Below are positions 1 to 11,041 of a stretch of 64,000 bases of DNA, piece after piece. Each line of letters starts with the position of its first letter. Position 1 is the stretch's first letter. A program made the position numbers and the translations under genes. The stretch comes from Antedon mediterranea (Eukaryota > Echinodermata > Crinoidea > Comatulida > Antedonidae). Below the pieces are notes generated by a model. That model had not been told where the DNA came from and did not search any database. It worked only from the letters and a program-made list of their open reading frames with translations. The DNA lies in assembly GCF_964355755.1 (NCBI RefSeq), contig NC_092671.1:7265001-7329000 (forward strand), read 5' to 3'.

Positions 1-242
1 GTGGTAGAAGAATTCTTCTCGGATAACAACTCAAAATGGTGGTCCTGGTTACACATATGTCTTGTATGTGATGGATTACCCCTTTTGGTTCAAAATTAAG
101 CCCCTGTTGATGTTACAGCAGTTGTTTATTCAGCTGCTAATTTAGGTTCACCTTCACCCAATCCCCATATAACTTTCTTTGAGCTGCAATAGAGATTTTC
201 ACACCACAAACCAAGAATGATTAAATTTCTTTTGTTTCACAG

Positions 243-3060
243 GGTATCATGCTTGTTTACGACATCACAAACATCAAATCCTTTGACAACATCAGAAATT
301 GGATTAGGAACATTGAGGATGTAAGATCAGTTTTTTTTTTATTACAACATAGACCTGAACATTGTTATGAGCTCTGTTGAAGTGAGATCACTTCCAAAAA
401 TAATAAATTATAATATGATTGTTATTTATATTAATTGTTAAAAATGTGTATACCGTGCTACATCATCTTTAATTCATCATTAATATTTGGAGGTGTAAAG
501 TCCAGCTTAAATGTTAGCAGTCATTGTATTGAAAATTTCGTGTTTGTCTACGGATTGAGAATTTCTTTCTTTGTCGGCAGATATTTTAATTATGTAGTAT
601 TTCATACACCAATTTTATTTTAACCAGTGGGTTGTGGAAAAGTAAATAGAGTGCATTTTATTAATTATACACACAGTAGATGCAGTGAATGATAACTCAA
701 TTGTATTTTGTTGTTTCTTACAGCATGCATCAGCAGATGTGGAAAAGATGATCTTAGGTAACAAATGTGACATGGATGATAGGAGACAAGTATCAAAAGA
801 TAGAGGCGAACAGGTAAATGGCTTTTCTATAGGAATCATTTACAGACAAATTCCCAATAAAGCTCTGTCTACACTATCAAACTTTATGAGACAAAAAAAT
901 GTGATGTGCCCATTTATGGACATAATGATGTCATATCACTACCATATTTGGGCACATCACACTTTTTTTGTCAAACTAGTTTGATAGTGTAGACAGCTTT
1001 AGTAAAAGCTCTCCTTTGAGAAAAGGTGGATTCCAGCTAAATGTTGATGAAAAAGATAGGACATTAAGTTCAGCATTTCCCACCCACCCCAAATGATATT
1101 CGTATTGCTAGCCACATCATATATGTAACAATTAATACAATTTGTTTTTCAAAAGTAAATTCATTTCGTTCGGTTTGATTTATTATTGTAGATAATGATG
1201 ATATAAAACAATCTCCGAACAAAAGGTGAAGAAGGCTATTTGTGATTCCACATTTTTGATTAAAGATTTCTTGAATATAGACAAATAAAGTTTGAAAATA
1301 TTGAATCACAATTGCTTCCCTCAATTTTTTTCCGGAGTTTGTTTTATACTATCATAGTTATATCAAACCTTTTAGTGAACTCTCTTACCTTAGTGATAGT
1401 AATATAAGGAGGCTTTAGCATATTTTTTTTTTTACTTTTGGAGACTCTAGTTTATTGTAGATAAGAATGTGTTACTCTTTTATTTCAGTTGGCCATAGAG
1501 TATGGAATTAAATTCATGGAAACAAGTGCAAAAGCCAGTATCAATGTAGAAGATGTAAGTACTGAAAGATTCACACACTACATTAGCCATGAAAAGCATG
1601 ATTGGTGTAGATTTCAAGATCATATTGTATTATTATAACAAAGTTGGTAGCAAAATCCAATCAGATGCCTCCCATTTAGTCTCTTGTTTGGAGCTCCATA
1701 CTGTCTTTTGGATTAAGGCCGATATTTATTGTTACTTAATTATCATATTCATTTTGTGTGGAAAATCAATAAAAACAAACTGACAGGCGGTAACGGTAAC
1801 GAAAAACTGCATAGCTTGTCCCATGTAGAATCTGTATCTATCCGCCCGACCGCCCCGCACTTCGTGACTAACGGTCATAAGGACTAACATAGATTTCATA
1901 TTTTTATTACCGTTACCGCTCTTCTGTGTAAATCGTCGTCCTTCGTGTGTCAATTCATTTTTAGACAAAATAATGAATTTAGTTTATTTTCTTAACAGGC
2001 TTTCTTCACACTAGCAAGGGATATTAAGGCTAAGATGGACAGGAAGTTGGTAAGTTGCCACCTTACATCCTCTCTTAACACACGGTGTCATATTTACACT
2101 TGTTTCAGTTTCTGTTTTCGAAGAACATACTTATTTCTTGTGTTGGATTACTAGATTGAAATAAAATATTATAAGAATAATGAATGATTATAAGTTGAAT
2201 GGTGAGAGTATGTTGTTGATAGATTGACTGCTCTATTTATTCACCAGAAAAAAAAATAAAGTCAAACAGAAGCCCATTGTCTCTCTGACAAATCAGGGTT
2301 TTAAATTGAACTGTTTTTGTCTTTTTATAAGTGAAATATTATTAATATTTTATTGGTTTTTATTTTTTTTTTCTGTGGAAGTGAATAATTTTATTGAAAC
2401 TACAAAATGGTCCATTAAAAGTTTGATTTGATTCAAGTTTTTCATGTTTCCTGGAACAGTATGTCTTTAAAGATTGTAAGCTTTCTTGATGTGGCGTCCC
2501 TTTTCCACTTATTATATATTTTCTTGCATTATATTAATTATGTTCATTATCGGTTGTATATTTATTATGTTACTCTGTATTTTGCTATATTATTTGTGCA
2601 TTAGGTGTACATCCCCATTAGAACTTTTTGGTCAAAATCCTTATCAGATAAATCAACTAAGCAGGTGATTAATTACCTGAATCCTATTATACCCCTGTGA
2701 TTTTATTAGCTCTCGTGTAATTGATTGATTAGGAAAAGGTACATTCTTCAGTATGCAAGGACAATGGTCAGGCAAAAACTAGCAGAAGTCGGCAATGATC
2801 AAATAGTTTAACGACCTGCCTATCAAAGTTGGACTTAAATAAACACATGTCACAGTAGGAGGTTAAGTGACATTTACCTGAAGTTTTTCAAAACTTCGGG
2901 TAAAAATGAACACATTCTCTAATGGGGCTGTACACGTAATGTGGAAATAAATGTTATTATTTTTAATTTGTTATAGGATGCAACACAGCCACAAAAGAGC
3001 TTTCCCGATCGACCTAGCGAATCAGGACACAAAACTGGTTGGAGGTGTAGTATTCTGTGA
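243..3060 (+). CDS. rab8: Rab8 small GTPase, 3' part (5' exons lie left of the window)
   Basis: Five coding exons: 243-320, 724-813, 1489-1554, 1999-2049, 2977-3060 (stop TGA), all phase 0, giving 122 residues. Seen: [10 protein letters not shown] (core strand before G4), the G4 motif in [10 protein letters not shown], the G5 motif in METSAKA, the [14 protein letters not shown] helix typical of Rab8, and a C-terminal CSIL prenylation box. Vertebrate Rab8 is about 207 residues and ends CVLL, so roughly 85 N-terminal residues (P-loop, switches I and II) are outside the window. Known role: Rab8 drives polarised post-Golgi exocytosis and ciliary membrane delivery, membrane-anchored by geranylgeranyl. 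The hypervariable tail is shorter and differs from vertebrates, as is usual. It is the conventional member of a three-gene Rab8 cluster, so it probably keeps the ancestral job. Assignment to Rab8 rather than Rab10/13 rests on the [16 protein letters not shown] block and the tail box. Confidence 0.95.
858..1001. mobile_element. Palindromic MITE, TA-target family, copy 1
   Basis: About 144 bp in a rab8 intron. Ends are inverted copies of AAAGCTCTGTCTACACTATC and are flanked by TA on both sides, as expected for a TA target duplication. The interior (GTGATGTGCCCA...TGGGCACATCAC) is also nearly self-complementary, so the whole element can fold into one hairpin. No coding capacity. At least eleven copies lie in this window. 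Confidence 0.85.
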
Positions 3061-4449
3061 TCACCTACAGCCACAGACACGCCTTTCCGCCCAACTCAGC
3101 TTGCAAAGAATCCTCTGTCTTCTATCATCCATGCGGCCAATAGTATTCACGGCAAGGTGTCCGAGGGCTTCAGCCTAGGAGTATGTTCAGCAGTATTATT
3201 TTGTGCTTTGTGGCTTGAGATACTATTATCTTGATGCGTACAAAACATGTATAACTGAATGTTCATACATTTTATTGGTTGGTTATATAACTATTATATA
3301 TATTGTATTTTGAATTATTATTTTAACAAGAGTTAATCACACAAGCTCTAACCATAGAAGTATACCTCCATGTTCCACAATCATTAGTTACACATAAATG
3401 TATGACCCAAGTGCTTTGGAGAAAAATAGTGTCTGAAATGAGTATAGTTCAAAGATAATAAGATATCAAATTATTTTATGTAATTCAAAGTATTTTAAGG
3501 ACACTATTTTGTTCCAAAATCACAGTTATAATTATGTCACCAGAATTATGGAAGGGATCGGGTCAAATCGGGTTGGCTACTATGGTACAATATCAACAAA
3601 TTAGCCAGATATTTGAAATGATGGGTAAAAATAAGTTCAATGCAATTATTGTTCAAAGATAATATAAGATATAAAATTATTTTATATAATTCAAAAATCA
3701 GTTATAATTTTTTCACAAGAATTAGGGAAGGGGTCGGGTCAAACCGGGTTGGTTACTATGGTACCATATCAACAACTTAACCAGATATTTAAAATGATAG
3801 GTAAAAATAATTTCAATGCAATTATTGTTTGTGTACTATATGTACTTTAGTATGTTAGAATAACATCAGTAACTGTCAATGAGGAGAACCAATTTCTTTA
3901 ATTGCCAAAATATGTTTACAAATTGAATATATTTGGTAGGTATTCATATCAGTTATATTTAATCATGTTGGTTTAATTTTGATGTTCTTCCAATTGTAAA
4001 TGTAAAATCAAATCATGGATAATACAAATACAAATACAAAGTATTGTACAACAAAAAAGATGTTCAGTTGTTATAATTATCCCTACAACCTCATGACATT
4101 TATTCCCTCCATTTAATTTTATTTTATCACTACATATTTCTCAAAAATCTGAAACAATATACTTGGATGACTCATTTCAAAGAATAAGCATAATTTATCA
4201 ATGTTATTAATGAACAACAGAATGGAAACTTCAGTTTTGGTTGATGTATTTTGGTTTTTCCTACTAACTGTTTCAGGTACGTCACATTTTAATGTATGAT
4301 ATTGCATCTTTTGACCATACAATCCTTCATGTTGGTTTTATCAATATACAGTAACCAAACTTTCTTACCAAATCATTTCCATTTGATAAAATAAGTTTAT
4401 TATATAGATTATTTAGAAAGAAACTTTGTATATTCAGATTTGAGCTGGG
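3061..4449. other. rab8 3' UTR and intergenic DNA
   Basis: AT-rich sequence after the rab8 stop. It holds an imperfect tandem duplication (see 3450-3830). No other gene or RNA was recognised. Confidence 0.6.
3450..3830. repeat. Two-copy tandem duplication, about 190 bp unit
   Basis: Two diverged direct copies meet near 3650. Shared landmarks are GGGTCAAATCGGGTTGG in the first copy and GGGTCAAACCGGGTTGG in the second, then CTATGGTAC and a shared end TTCAATGCAATTATTGTT. The second copy has a deletion of about 25 bp. No coding sense. Confidence 0.75.
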
Positions 4450-4621
4450 TTGTGAATCAGTGGCATAACGGCTATGAGCGCTCACTGGCTAAAGCCATGG
4501 ACCCCAGAGCTCAAGGGGCCCCAGAGCATGACGAGTCCAATGCAACTACCCAGCTTAGGAGGACCCCTTAGAAGTGCTAAACCAGGACCTTTGCCCTGTG
4601 CGTTACTCCACTGTTGTGAAT
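4450..4621. mobile_element. hAT-type MITE with perfect 8-bp target duplication
   Basis: A 156-bp element (4458-4613) starts CAGTGGCATAACGGC and ends CGTTACTCCACTG, which are short inverted termini. It is flanked on both sides by the identical 8-mer TTGTGAAT (4450-4457 and 4614-4621). CAGTG-type ends with an 8-bp duplication are diagnostic of hAT transposons. No ORF, so it is non-autonomous. A related copy lies at 52486-52611. Confidence 0.88.
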
Positions 4622-5636
4622 GCTATTAGAGATAATTTAAAAGATTTGCATGTTTACAGAATAATTACATTATTGTAACGAATTAATTTTTTTAAATGGT
4701 GTATAATTTTTGTGCAGACTTTATAGTTATTAGCATATGATAAAATTATCAACCGACAATGTGATATATTTGGGGTTTAAATGATGAAATGAACATTTTT
4801 TTATGTAAAATATTTATTTTATTTCCCCCATTAAAAGTTTTGAATCGTGCAAACTTACCGTACCACCAACCACAAAATATTTTTTTAGTATAAAAATTAC
4901 ATTTTATGTCATACTGCGTAATTACGATACCATCTTTATTTTCAAATCATAAATAAATATTAGTATTGTATCTAATATTGTCTATCTGCAAGAAAAAAAA
5001 GGTGCAAAATATTTTTAATTGTTATCAAACAAAATACTATATTATTTATGTATTATAAACATAAATTTGAATAAATTAAAGTTGGTGTACTAAGATTGTT
5101 TGTTTGGACTAAAATGGTTGGATCCTTTTGCACAAAATCATGCCAAAATGTGCAGTACATGTTTTAAGATTCTATGCATATAAACTATGAACTCAAATTG
5201 TCTTGTACATCCGGCTTAAACATATTTGTTTGTTTGCCATCAAAAATAATTTTTTCACCTAAAAAAAATTGTAATAGTTCCTACTAAAGGAAATGACTAC
5301 ATTAGCTTTTATTGAGCGTTTTTCCCATGTGCCGCATTCAAAACCATATTTTATTTTGTTAAAACCTTTTCTGCTAAATTGATGGCAAACAAATGTTGCA
5401 TTTTAGGCCTATACAAAATATATATATAATTGTTCTATCAACCTAGCTAACAAATATTCTGTGATGATGCTAATTATGTATTCAAATTGATGCATCTAAT
5501 CTAAATATTGTTTTTTCAAAATGTGTATTTCATGTTCTTAGTCATACAAGGTGATAGGAAATTGCCTACATTCTTTGGTTGCTATGACAACCAATGTGGT
5601 TGGGTGACTGATTGCCTGGTGATAAAGAAATTGTGA
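4622..5636. other. Intergenic, nothing recognised
   Basis: AT-rich DNA with no ORF of gene quality, no recognisable RNA gene and no clear repeat family. Confidence 0.5.
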
Positions 5637-5952
5637 ATACCGTACATCCTATGGTATAATCACACCTTTGGTCTAATCCCACCCCCTACTTTATGTATGA
5701 TTTCTCAAACAGGCATATCCCCGGGCATGGAGGTATAAAAACAGATACCTCCATGTCCCCGGGTATAGTCTCAGTATTGACTTTTGGTCTGGATGTAGCT
5801 CTTAGCCAGTTCAGTTCAGTTCAGCCAGTTTTTACAAGATATGCATACATTTTTTTGGGTTTCCCCGGGTATAGTCCCATCCTCTAGTCGGTCGGCCGGC
5901 CCAATTTCGTGTTCTAGGGGGGGTGGGATTATACCATAGGATATACGGTAGT
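5637..5952. mobile_element. TIR element with TACCGTA ends, about 315 bp
   Basis: The left end TACCGTACATCCTATGG and the right end CCATAGGATATACGGTA are inverted copies, continuing inwards through a C-rich block (TAATCCCACCCCC) and its G-rich complement. The interior holds a smaller palindrome around GGCATGGAGGTAT/ATACCTCCATG and repeats of CCCCGGGTATAGT. It lacks coding capacity and is best read as a non-autonomous DNA transposon. The superfamily is not determined. Its ends resemble those of the nested element at 50931-51331. Confidence 0.7.
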
Positions 5953-6905
5953 TTGTAATGTTTATACTAAAAGGGCTTGTATAGCATGTACTGTACATGA
6001 TTGAGTGTGACTTTTTAAAACCATGAGGAAAGAAAGACATTACAGATTGAATTCTTGGGAAATCAGTCCATCGCATATTCCCTCATATTAGTTTACTCTT
6101 TGGAGAGACGCATTTTAACACGCACGTTCAAAAGCTGATGATAATTGTTACGGCGTTTGTATGTGCGCGTTTAAATGCGATTAATAATTCGTCCACTTTT
6201 CATCTCATAATGTCACTGATGCTCTAGTTGTAAGTGCGATTAATTTTATTCAATTTATTATGTATAAGTGAGAGTCTATAATAGGTTCACCTCTGCCTTT
6301 CTGACTACACCAATAAAATTTAGAGTAACCAAGTATAAAATACTGCCAATGTGTCTCATTTGTTTTTATAGTACATTTTATGTATTCTGCGATTATCAAT
6401 ATTATGAATATCTATAGTAGTTCAGTGGAATGCCCAGGTAAATAATTTCGCTAAATGGATAATGGAGACTGGAGAGAAAAAGAAACAAATTAAAAAATCT
6501 TGATGGTGGACGTGTGGCTCAAATTCAACTGTGGATTTATTTAAAAATTGAGGGTGACTTACAGATGTGGTAAGGGGAAATTGGTTTCATAATCGGAGTT
6601 TAAGGACGGAAAACTGCCACCAGTCCACTGCCTGGTTTTCATAAGTAACCTAATATTAAGACGAGTTTTTCAATTACCTGTATAAATAGTGTACAGTATA
6701 AAGTATCCATGAATTTTTATTTTATTCTAATGTAACCTAGTGAATTTCATTCATTTGTATATTTGTAATTATGTTGTAATTATGGTTATAAGCTCTTGCT
6801 CATAAAATAAATATTTCTACAATGGTGATCAAAATAAAAAAATATTAAGTAATTTGATTGGTTGTGTGGTTATGCATATAATTAATAAATACTGCGTAGA
6901 CATGA
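5953..6905. other. Intergenic, nothing recognised
   Basis: AT-rich DNA between two mobile elements with no supported gene. Confidence 0.5.
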
Positions 6906-6944
6906 CTCGCATTCTTTCTCGGCGGGATCATCCGTATCCGGATA

Positions 6945-7215
6945 TTCACCCCCTGGACATTTACCCCCCGGACAACTACCCCCCGGACAACCACCACCTG
7001 GACCACTACCCCCTTAGGACAACTACCCCTTTAGGACAACTACCCCCCGGACAAATACCCCCCGGACAACTACCCCCTTAGGACAACAACCCCCTTAGGA
7101 CAACTACCCCCTGGACAACTACCCCCCGGACAATTACCCCCTAGGAACAATTACCCCCCGGACAATTACCACCCGGACAATTACCCCCCGGACAATTACC
7201 ACCCAGAAAACTATC
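6945..7215. repeat. C-rich minisatellite, left arm of the foldback element
   Basis: Some 18 head-to-tail units of 13-17 bp with the core GGACAACTACCCCC, in versions CCCCCCGG and CCCCCTTAGG. Able to form i-motif on this strand and G-quadruplex on the other. Confidence 0.85.
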
Positions 7216-7879
7216 CCTTTAGAACACCCTAACCACCCAGACCATTCAACAACCTGACTCTGCAACAGTGTATAATAGGAATTAATAACTATATTTTAAT
7301 TCGTTACTTTGACGAATTACTATTCATTATTGTAAACAAAAGTAAAAGATTGAACATAAATATAGCCTGGTATAAACTGAAGATTGTCACACATGATCAT
7401 AGGATAGTCGAACGTATTATAGTACTCCCTGTATTTACTGTAAATACTGGGTTCGCTAATAATAATAATAATAATTTTTGCGTCAGGACAATGCTTCGAT
7501 AACCACTGGTCTTAAAAGAATTAATTTTTGTCTCAAATTTGTCATATATGTATTTTTGTACACTTGAAGAATAATATCACTTTTGATATTTGACCTCAAT
7601 TTTCACTCACCGAATAAACGTCGATCTTTAAATAAATTCCCCTCAAATAAACGGTGACCATGTCACTCCCATGAAACATCATATGAAATAATCGGCGTCT
7701 ATTTCCATTAGATTCTCCCATTGAATAAACAACTTTCTTCCAATAAATGTCCACCTAAAAACCACCTAAACAATAAACAGCCCAGGCCGTTTTTTCAATA
7801 AATACGGTACTTTAAATCTAGCACATCTAGGGTCTAGCGTGCTGTTAAACAGAATAATCGGTTAAAAACGGGTGTTTCG

Positions 7880-8222
7880 AAACTAGAGACCCGAGACCAG
7901 AGACCAGAGACCCGAGACCCAATACGAAAAGGGAGACCTAAATATACGAAAAGGGAGACCCACGTACGAAAAGGGAGACCCCACTATACGAAAAGGGAGA
8001 CCCCACTATACGAAAAGGGAGACCCTAATATACGAAAAGGGAGACCTAAATATACGAAAAGGGAGACCCAAATATACAAAATGGGAGACCCAAATATACG
8101 AAAAGGGAGACCCACTATAAGAAAAGGGAGACCCACTATAAGAAAAGGGAGACCCCACTATACGAAAAGAGAGACCACACTATACGAAAAGGGAGACCCT
8201 AATATACGAAAAGGGAGACCCA
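7880..8222. repeat. GGGAGACC tandem array inside the foldback element
   Basis: About 15 units of 16-20 bp containing TACGAAAAGGGAGACC with variable spacers (TAAATA, CACTA, CTAATA). The array ends abruptly at an inverted copy GGTCTCCCTTTTCGTA, giving a hairpin centre. An apparent ORF through it is only repeat translation. Confidence 0.85.
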
Positions 8223-8352
8223 ATAGGTCTCCCTTTTCGTATTGGGTCTCGTTTCAGGTCTCTGGTCTCGGGTCTCTAGTTTCGAAACACCCGTTAAAAA
8301 CAGATGATTTCATTTTTACAGAAACCGGTCCTATATATTTGTCTACTTTTGG

Positions 8353-8620
8353 ATGGGGGGGGGGGGTAGTTGACCGGGGGGGTAGTTGACCGGGGGGTAG
8401 TTACCCGGGGGGTAGTTATCCTAAGGGGGTAGTTGTCCTAAGGGGGTGGTTGTCCGGGGGGTAGTTGTCCGGGGGGTTGTTATCCTAAGGGGGTAGTTGT
8501 CCTAAGGGGGTAGTTGTCCGGGGGGTAGTTGTCCGGGGGGTAGTTGTCCTAAGGGGGTAGTTGTCCGGGTGGTAAACATCCGGGGGGTAACTGTCTAGGG
8601 GGTAGGTGTCCTAGAACCGG
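8353..8620. repeat. G-rich minisatellite, right arm of the foldback element
   Basis: Reverse complement of the array at 6945-7215. It begins with a run of more than ten G, followed by GGGGGGTAGTTGTCC units. Strong G-quadruplex potential on this strand, ending about 110 bp before the start codon of the next gene. Confidence 0.85.
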
Positions 8621-8731
8621 ATCATCACCTAAAAATAGTCATGACTTTATCTGCGCATGTGCATTAAAAAGCCAACAATAACAACAGCACATGGTGTGTG
8701 TGGCGTTTAGTTTCTTTCCACAAACATTAAA

Positions 8732-11041
8732 ATGGCCAAGAATCCCGTCCCAAAATCTTATGATTTTCTTTTTAAATGTGTGGTTATTGGAGACTATGGT
8801 GTTGGGAAGACTTCAATAGTAATGAGGTTTACAGATGATACTTTTGATACGTTTCCAGCTACTATAGGTAAGAGAGTAGACTAGCCTCTAGTAGGGCCTA
8901 GCTAGTTTTAGGCCTAGAACTAGGTTTAAAAAGTAGTTTAGGCCTAATAAATGAAGAAAACACACCCACCACCCTTTTCCACAGAAGTCTACTCTGGATA
9001 GAGTGGGCCTATCCTCTCGTTTAGAGGTGTAGGGCCAGGTTGAGAAGACCAGAAGGAACCTCAAACTTTCAAATATGACTATACTACTAGCATGAGGCCT
9101 CTCAACACCCCACATAATAATTAATACTTACTGTTCTGTGTTAGTGTTAAATAACGTTGCGCATTAACATTTTTACTTTATGCAGGAGTTGATTTCAAGC
9201 TTAGGACAATAGAACTAGATGGAAAGAAAATCAAATTACAAATTTGGTAAGTTAGTAGGCTTTTTGGTATGGGACTACAATCAGTGATTTGATATAAAAG
9301 GGTTTATTTTTTATCAAAAGACGTCTTCCTCCTCCCATAATAAAATTGTAGTCTAATTTGGATTCAAGATCGATTCAATTTTTCTGCTTTTTAGGGATTT
9401 ACGAATGTCTGGAACCCGCTGCAAGAGTGTTTCAAATGTTTATTACAGAGGTACAGGGGTAATTTAAATTCATTTATTTGCTAAATGCTCTGTTTATTTT
9501 AGGGATACACCTGCAGGAGAAAGAAGAAGAGTTTATGTTCTTCCCTCACATTACAGAGGAACAACGGTAATTGAATAAAATGCTATTTTAAAATATCCAT
9601 ATTCGTGACTGAGCTGTTTTGAGCAAATAATCACCAGCTAGCTCCTCAAACTCCTAATAATAAATTCAATTCAGTTTTCAATGTAGTATGTTTTATGTTT
9701 GAAAAAAATTTTATCTGGTTACGATTTAGTAATAGGAGTGTTTTTGCACTAAACATGCTATTATTTCAGGGTATTATGGTTGTATATGATATCACAAATA
9801 AAGAATCTTTTGAGAACTGTCAAGTATGGCTGAATGACATCAAAGAGGTAATTTTATCTAGGTATTACTATAATTTATTTAAATAAAATGTTGATATGAT
9901 ATTGACATGCCACTAGGGTGGAACACGTTCTAATATTAAGATATATTATGCTTACTTACTTAGAAAGCATCACCAGATGTGGAAATAATTCTTTTAGGAT
10001 CTAAATGTGATGAAGATGATGAAAAAAGACAAGTTTCCCAAGAACAGGGACAACAGGTAGGCTGTGTATTAAAAACTGTTGTAAACAAATAAATATACTA
10101 TGCATTCAAGATAAATGTTTTGCACAGCGTGTCATGATTCTAGCCCCCAAAAACACTTAAATTATAAAGCTCCGTCTACACTATCAAACTAGTTTGACAA
10201 AAAAGTGTGATGTGCCCAAATATGGTAGTGATATTACATCATCATGTCCATATATGGGCACATCACATTTTTTTGTTACATAAAGTTTTATAGTGTAGAC
10301 AGAGCTTTTGATTGGGCGGTGGTTTTAAAGGCCATTGCAATATACAATCTAAAACCTTTCTAAAATTTCATATTCCTAGCTCTTTCTTTTGAAGTGATGA
10401 TGAGAAGAAGTTTTTAATATGATACAGTAACACGTTTATATTTTCTTTTTCAGTTGGCCACAGAGTATGGAATTAAATTCATGGAAACAAGTGCAAAAGA
10501 GGCTATCAATATAGAAATGGTAAGGATTGATATCAATAAATGTTGAATGATGATGTTACATTAAAAACATTTACAGCATTGTGAGCAACATATCTAGAAT
10601 TATTTTAGTAAAACAATTTTTTGTCTGCATTTTATTTAGTTTGAATGTGGAATTCTATACAAACTTTTATGATTTTTATGTTGATGGAAGTCTGTGTTCT
10701 CATAAAGCAGAAAATAAGCCTAGTTCTGTATCAATAATAATAAAATAATGTTATAATCCAGGAAAACATTAACAGTTTCTTTATATAATCATCTCTGTTT
10801 TTGTTTATTCAAAAGGCTTTTTTTACACTGACAGAAGATGTACTAGCAAAGAAAAGTATTGAATTGGTAAAGTTGCTTTACAGTTCATTAAGTAAAACAA
10901 TATATCAATTATCATAATTATTCAAACCTTTGTATGATGACTCGTTTTAATTGATAGATATTTTTACTTATATTGTAGACAGAAGAACCATTGGAGAAAA
11001 AGAAAGAAAAATCAAGAAAATCAGGCTGTTGTGTCCTTTGA
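8732..11041 (+). CDS. Divergent Rab8-like GTPase with two alternative switch II exons
   Basis: Exons 8732-8867, 9186-9246, then 9395-9458 or 9503-9566, 9770-9847, 9964-10056, 10454-10519, 10816-10866, 10979-11041. Either form gives 203 residues. Seen: P-loop GDYGVGKTS near residue 22, switch I PATIGVDFK, core [11 protein letters not shown]5 METSAKE, and a CCVL prenylation box at the end. Odd: G4 reads GSKCD, so the guanine-reading Asn of NKxD is Ser. Neither switch II version keeps DTAGQE, so the catalytic Gln is absent. From the family one expects a membrane-anchored Rab; from the changes one infers slow or absent GTP hydrolysis and altered nucleotide affinity. Intron positions match rab8 where visible, so this is a tandem duplicate. 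The start was chosen at the ATG before [13 protein letters not shown], matching the Rab8 N terminus. Confidence 0.93.
9395..9458 (+). other. Alternative switch II exon, version a
   Basis: 64 nt between TTTTTAG and GTAATT; reads [13 protein letters not shown] then VYYRGTG. Same length and phase as version b, from which it is separated by a 44-nt intron. No stop codon. Confidence 0.8.
9503..9566 (+). other. Alternative switch II exon, version b
   Basis: 64 nt between TTTTAG and GTAATT; reads [13 protein letters not shown] then HYRGTT. It is closer to the Rab consensus (DTAGQER) than version a. Confidence 0.85.
10165..10309. mobile_element. Palindromic MITE, TA-target family, copy 2
   Basis: In the intron between the G4 and G5 exons of the second Rab gene, inverted relative to copy 1. 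Ends AAAGCTCCGTCTACACTATC and TATAGTGTAGACAGAGCTTT. Confidence 0.85.

Larger units (their letters stand above)
6906..8632. mobile_element. Foldback (FB/TU-like) element with tandem-repeat inverted arms
   Basis: A nested inverted structure. The outer left arm (about 6945-7215) is a tandem array of ACAACTACCCCCCGG-like units; the outer right arm (about 8353-8620) is its reverse complement (GTAGTTGTCCGGGGG). The inner arms (7860-7935 and 8220-8300) are inverted copies that include GGTGTTTCGAAACTAGAGAC. The left centre holds a second tandem array (TACGAAAAGGGAGACCC). No ORF of gene quality is present. Long inverted repeats built of short tandem units are the hallmark of Drosophila FB and sea-urchin TU elements. 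The right border is placed just before CCTAAAAATAG, which belongs to the next gene's promoter region because the paralogue at 12.2 kb has it too. The left border is approximate. Confidence 0.75.

Noticed and set aside
8081-8389. 102-codon open frame across the GGGAGACC array
   Set aside because: Pure translation of a tandem repeat in a foldback element.
6945-8620. CRISPR-like appearance of regularly spaced short repeats
   Set aside because: Repeats are 13-20 bp with near-identical rather than unique spacers, and the host is an animal. These are minisatellite arms.
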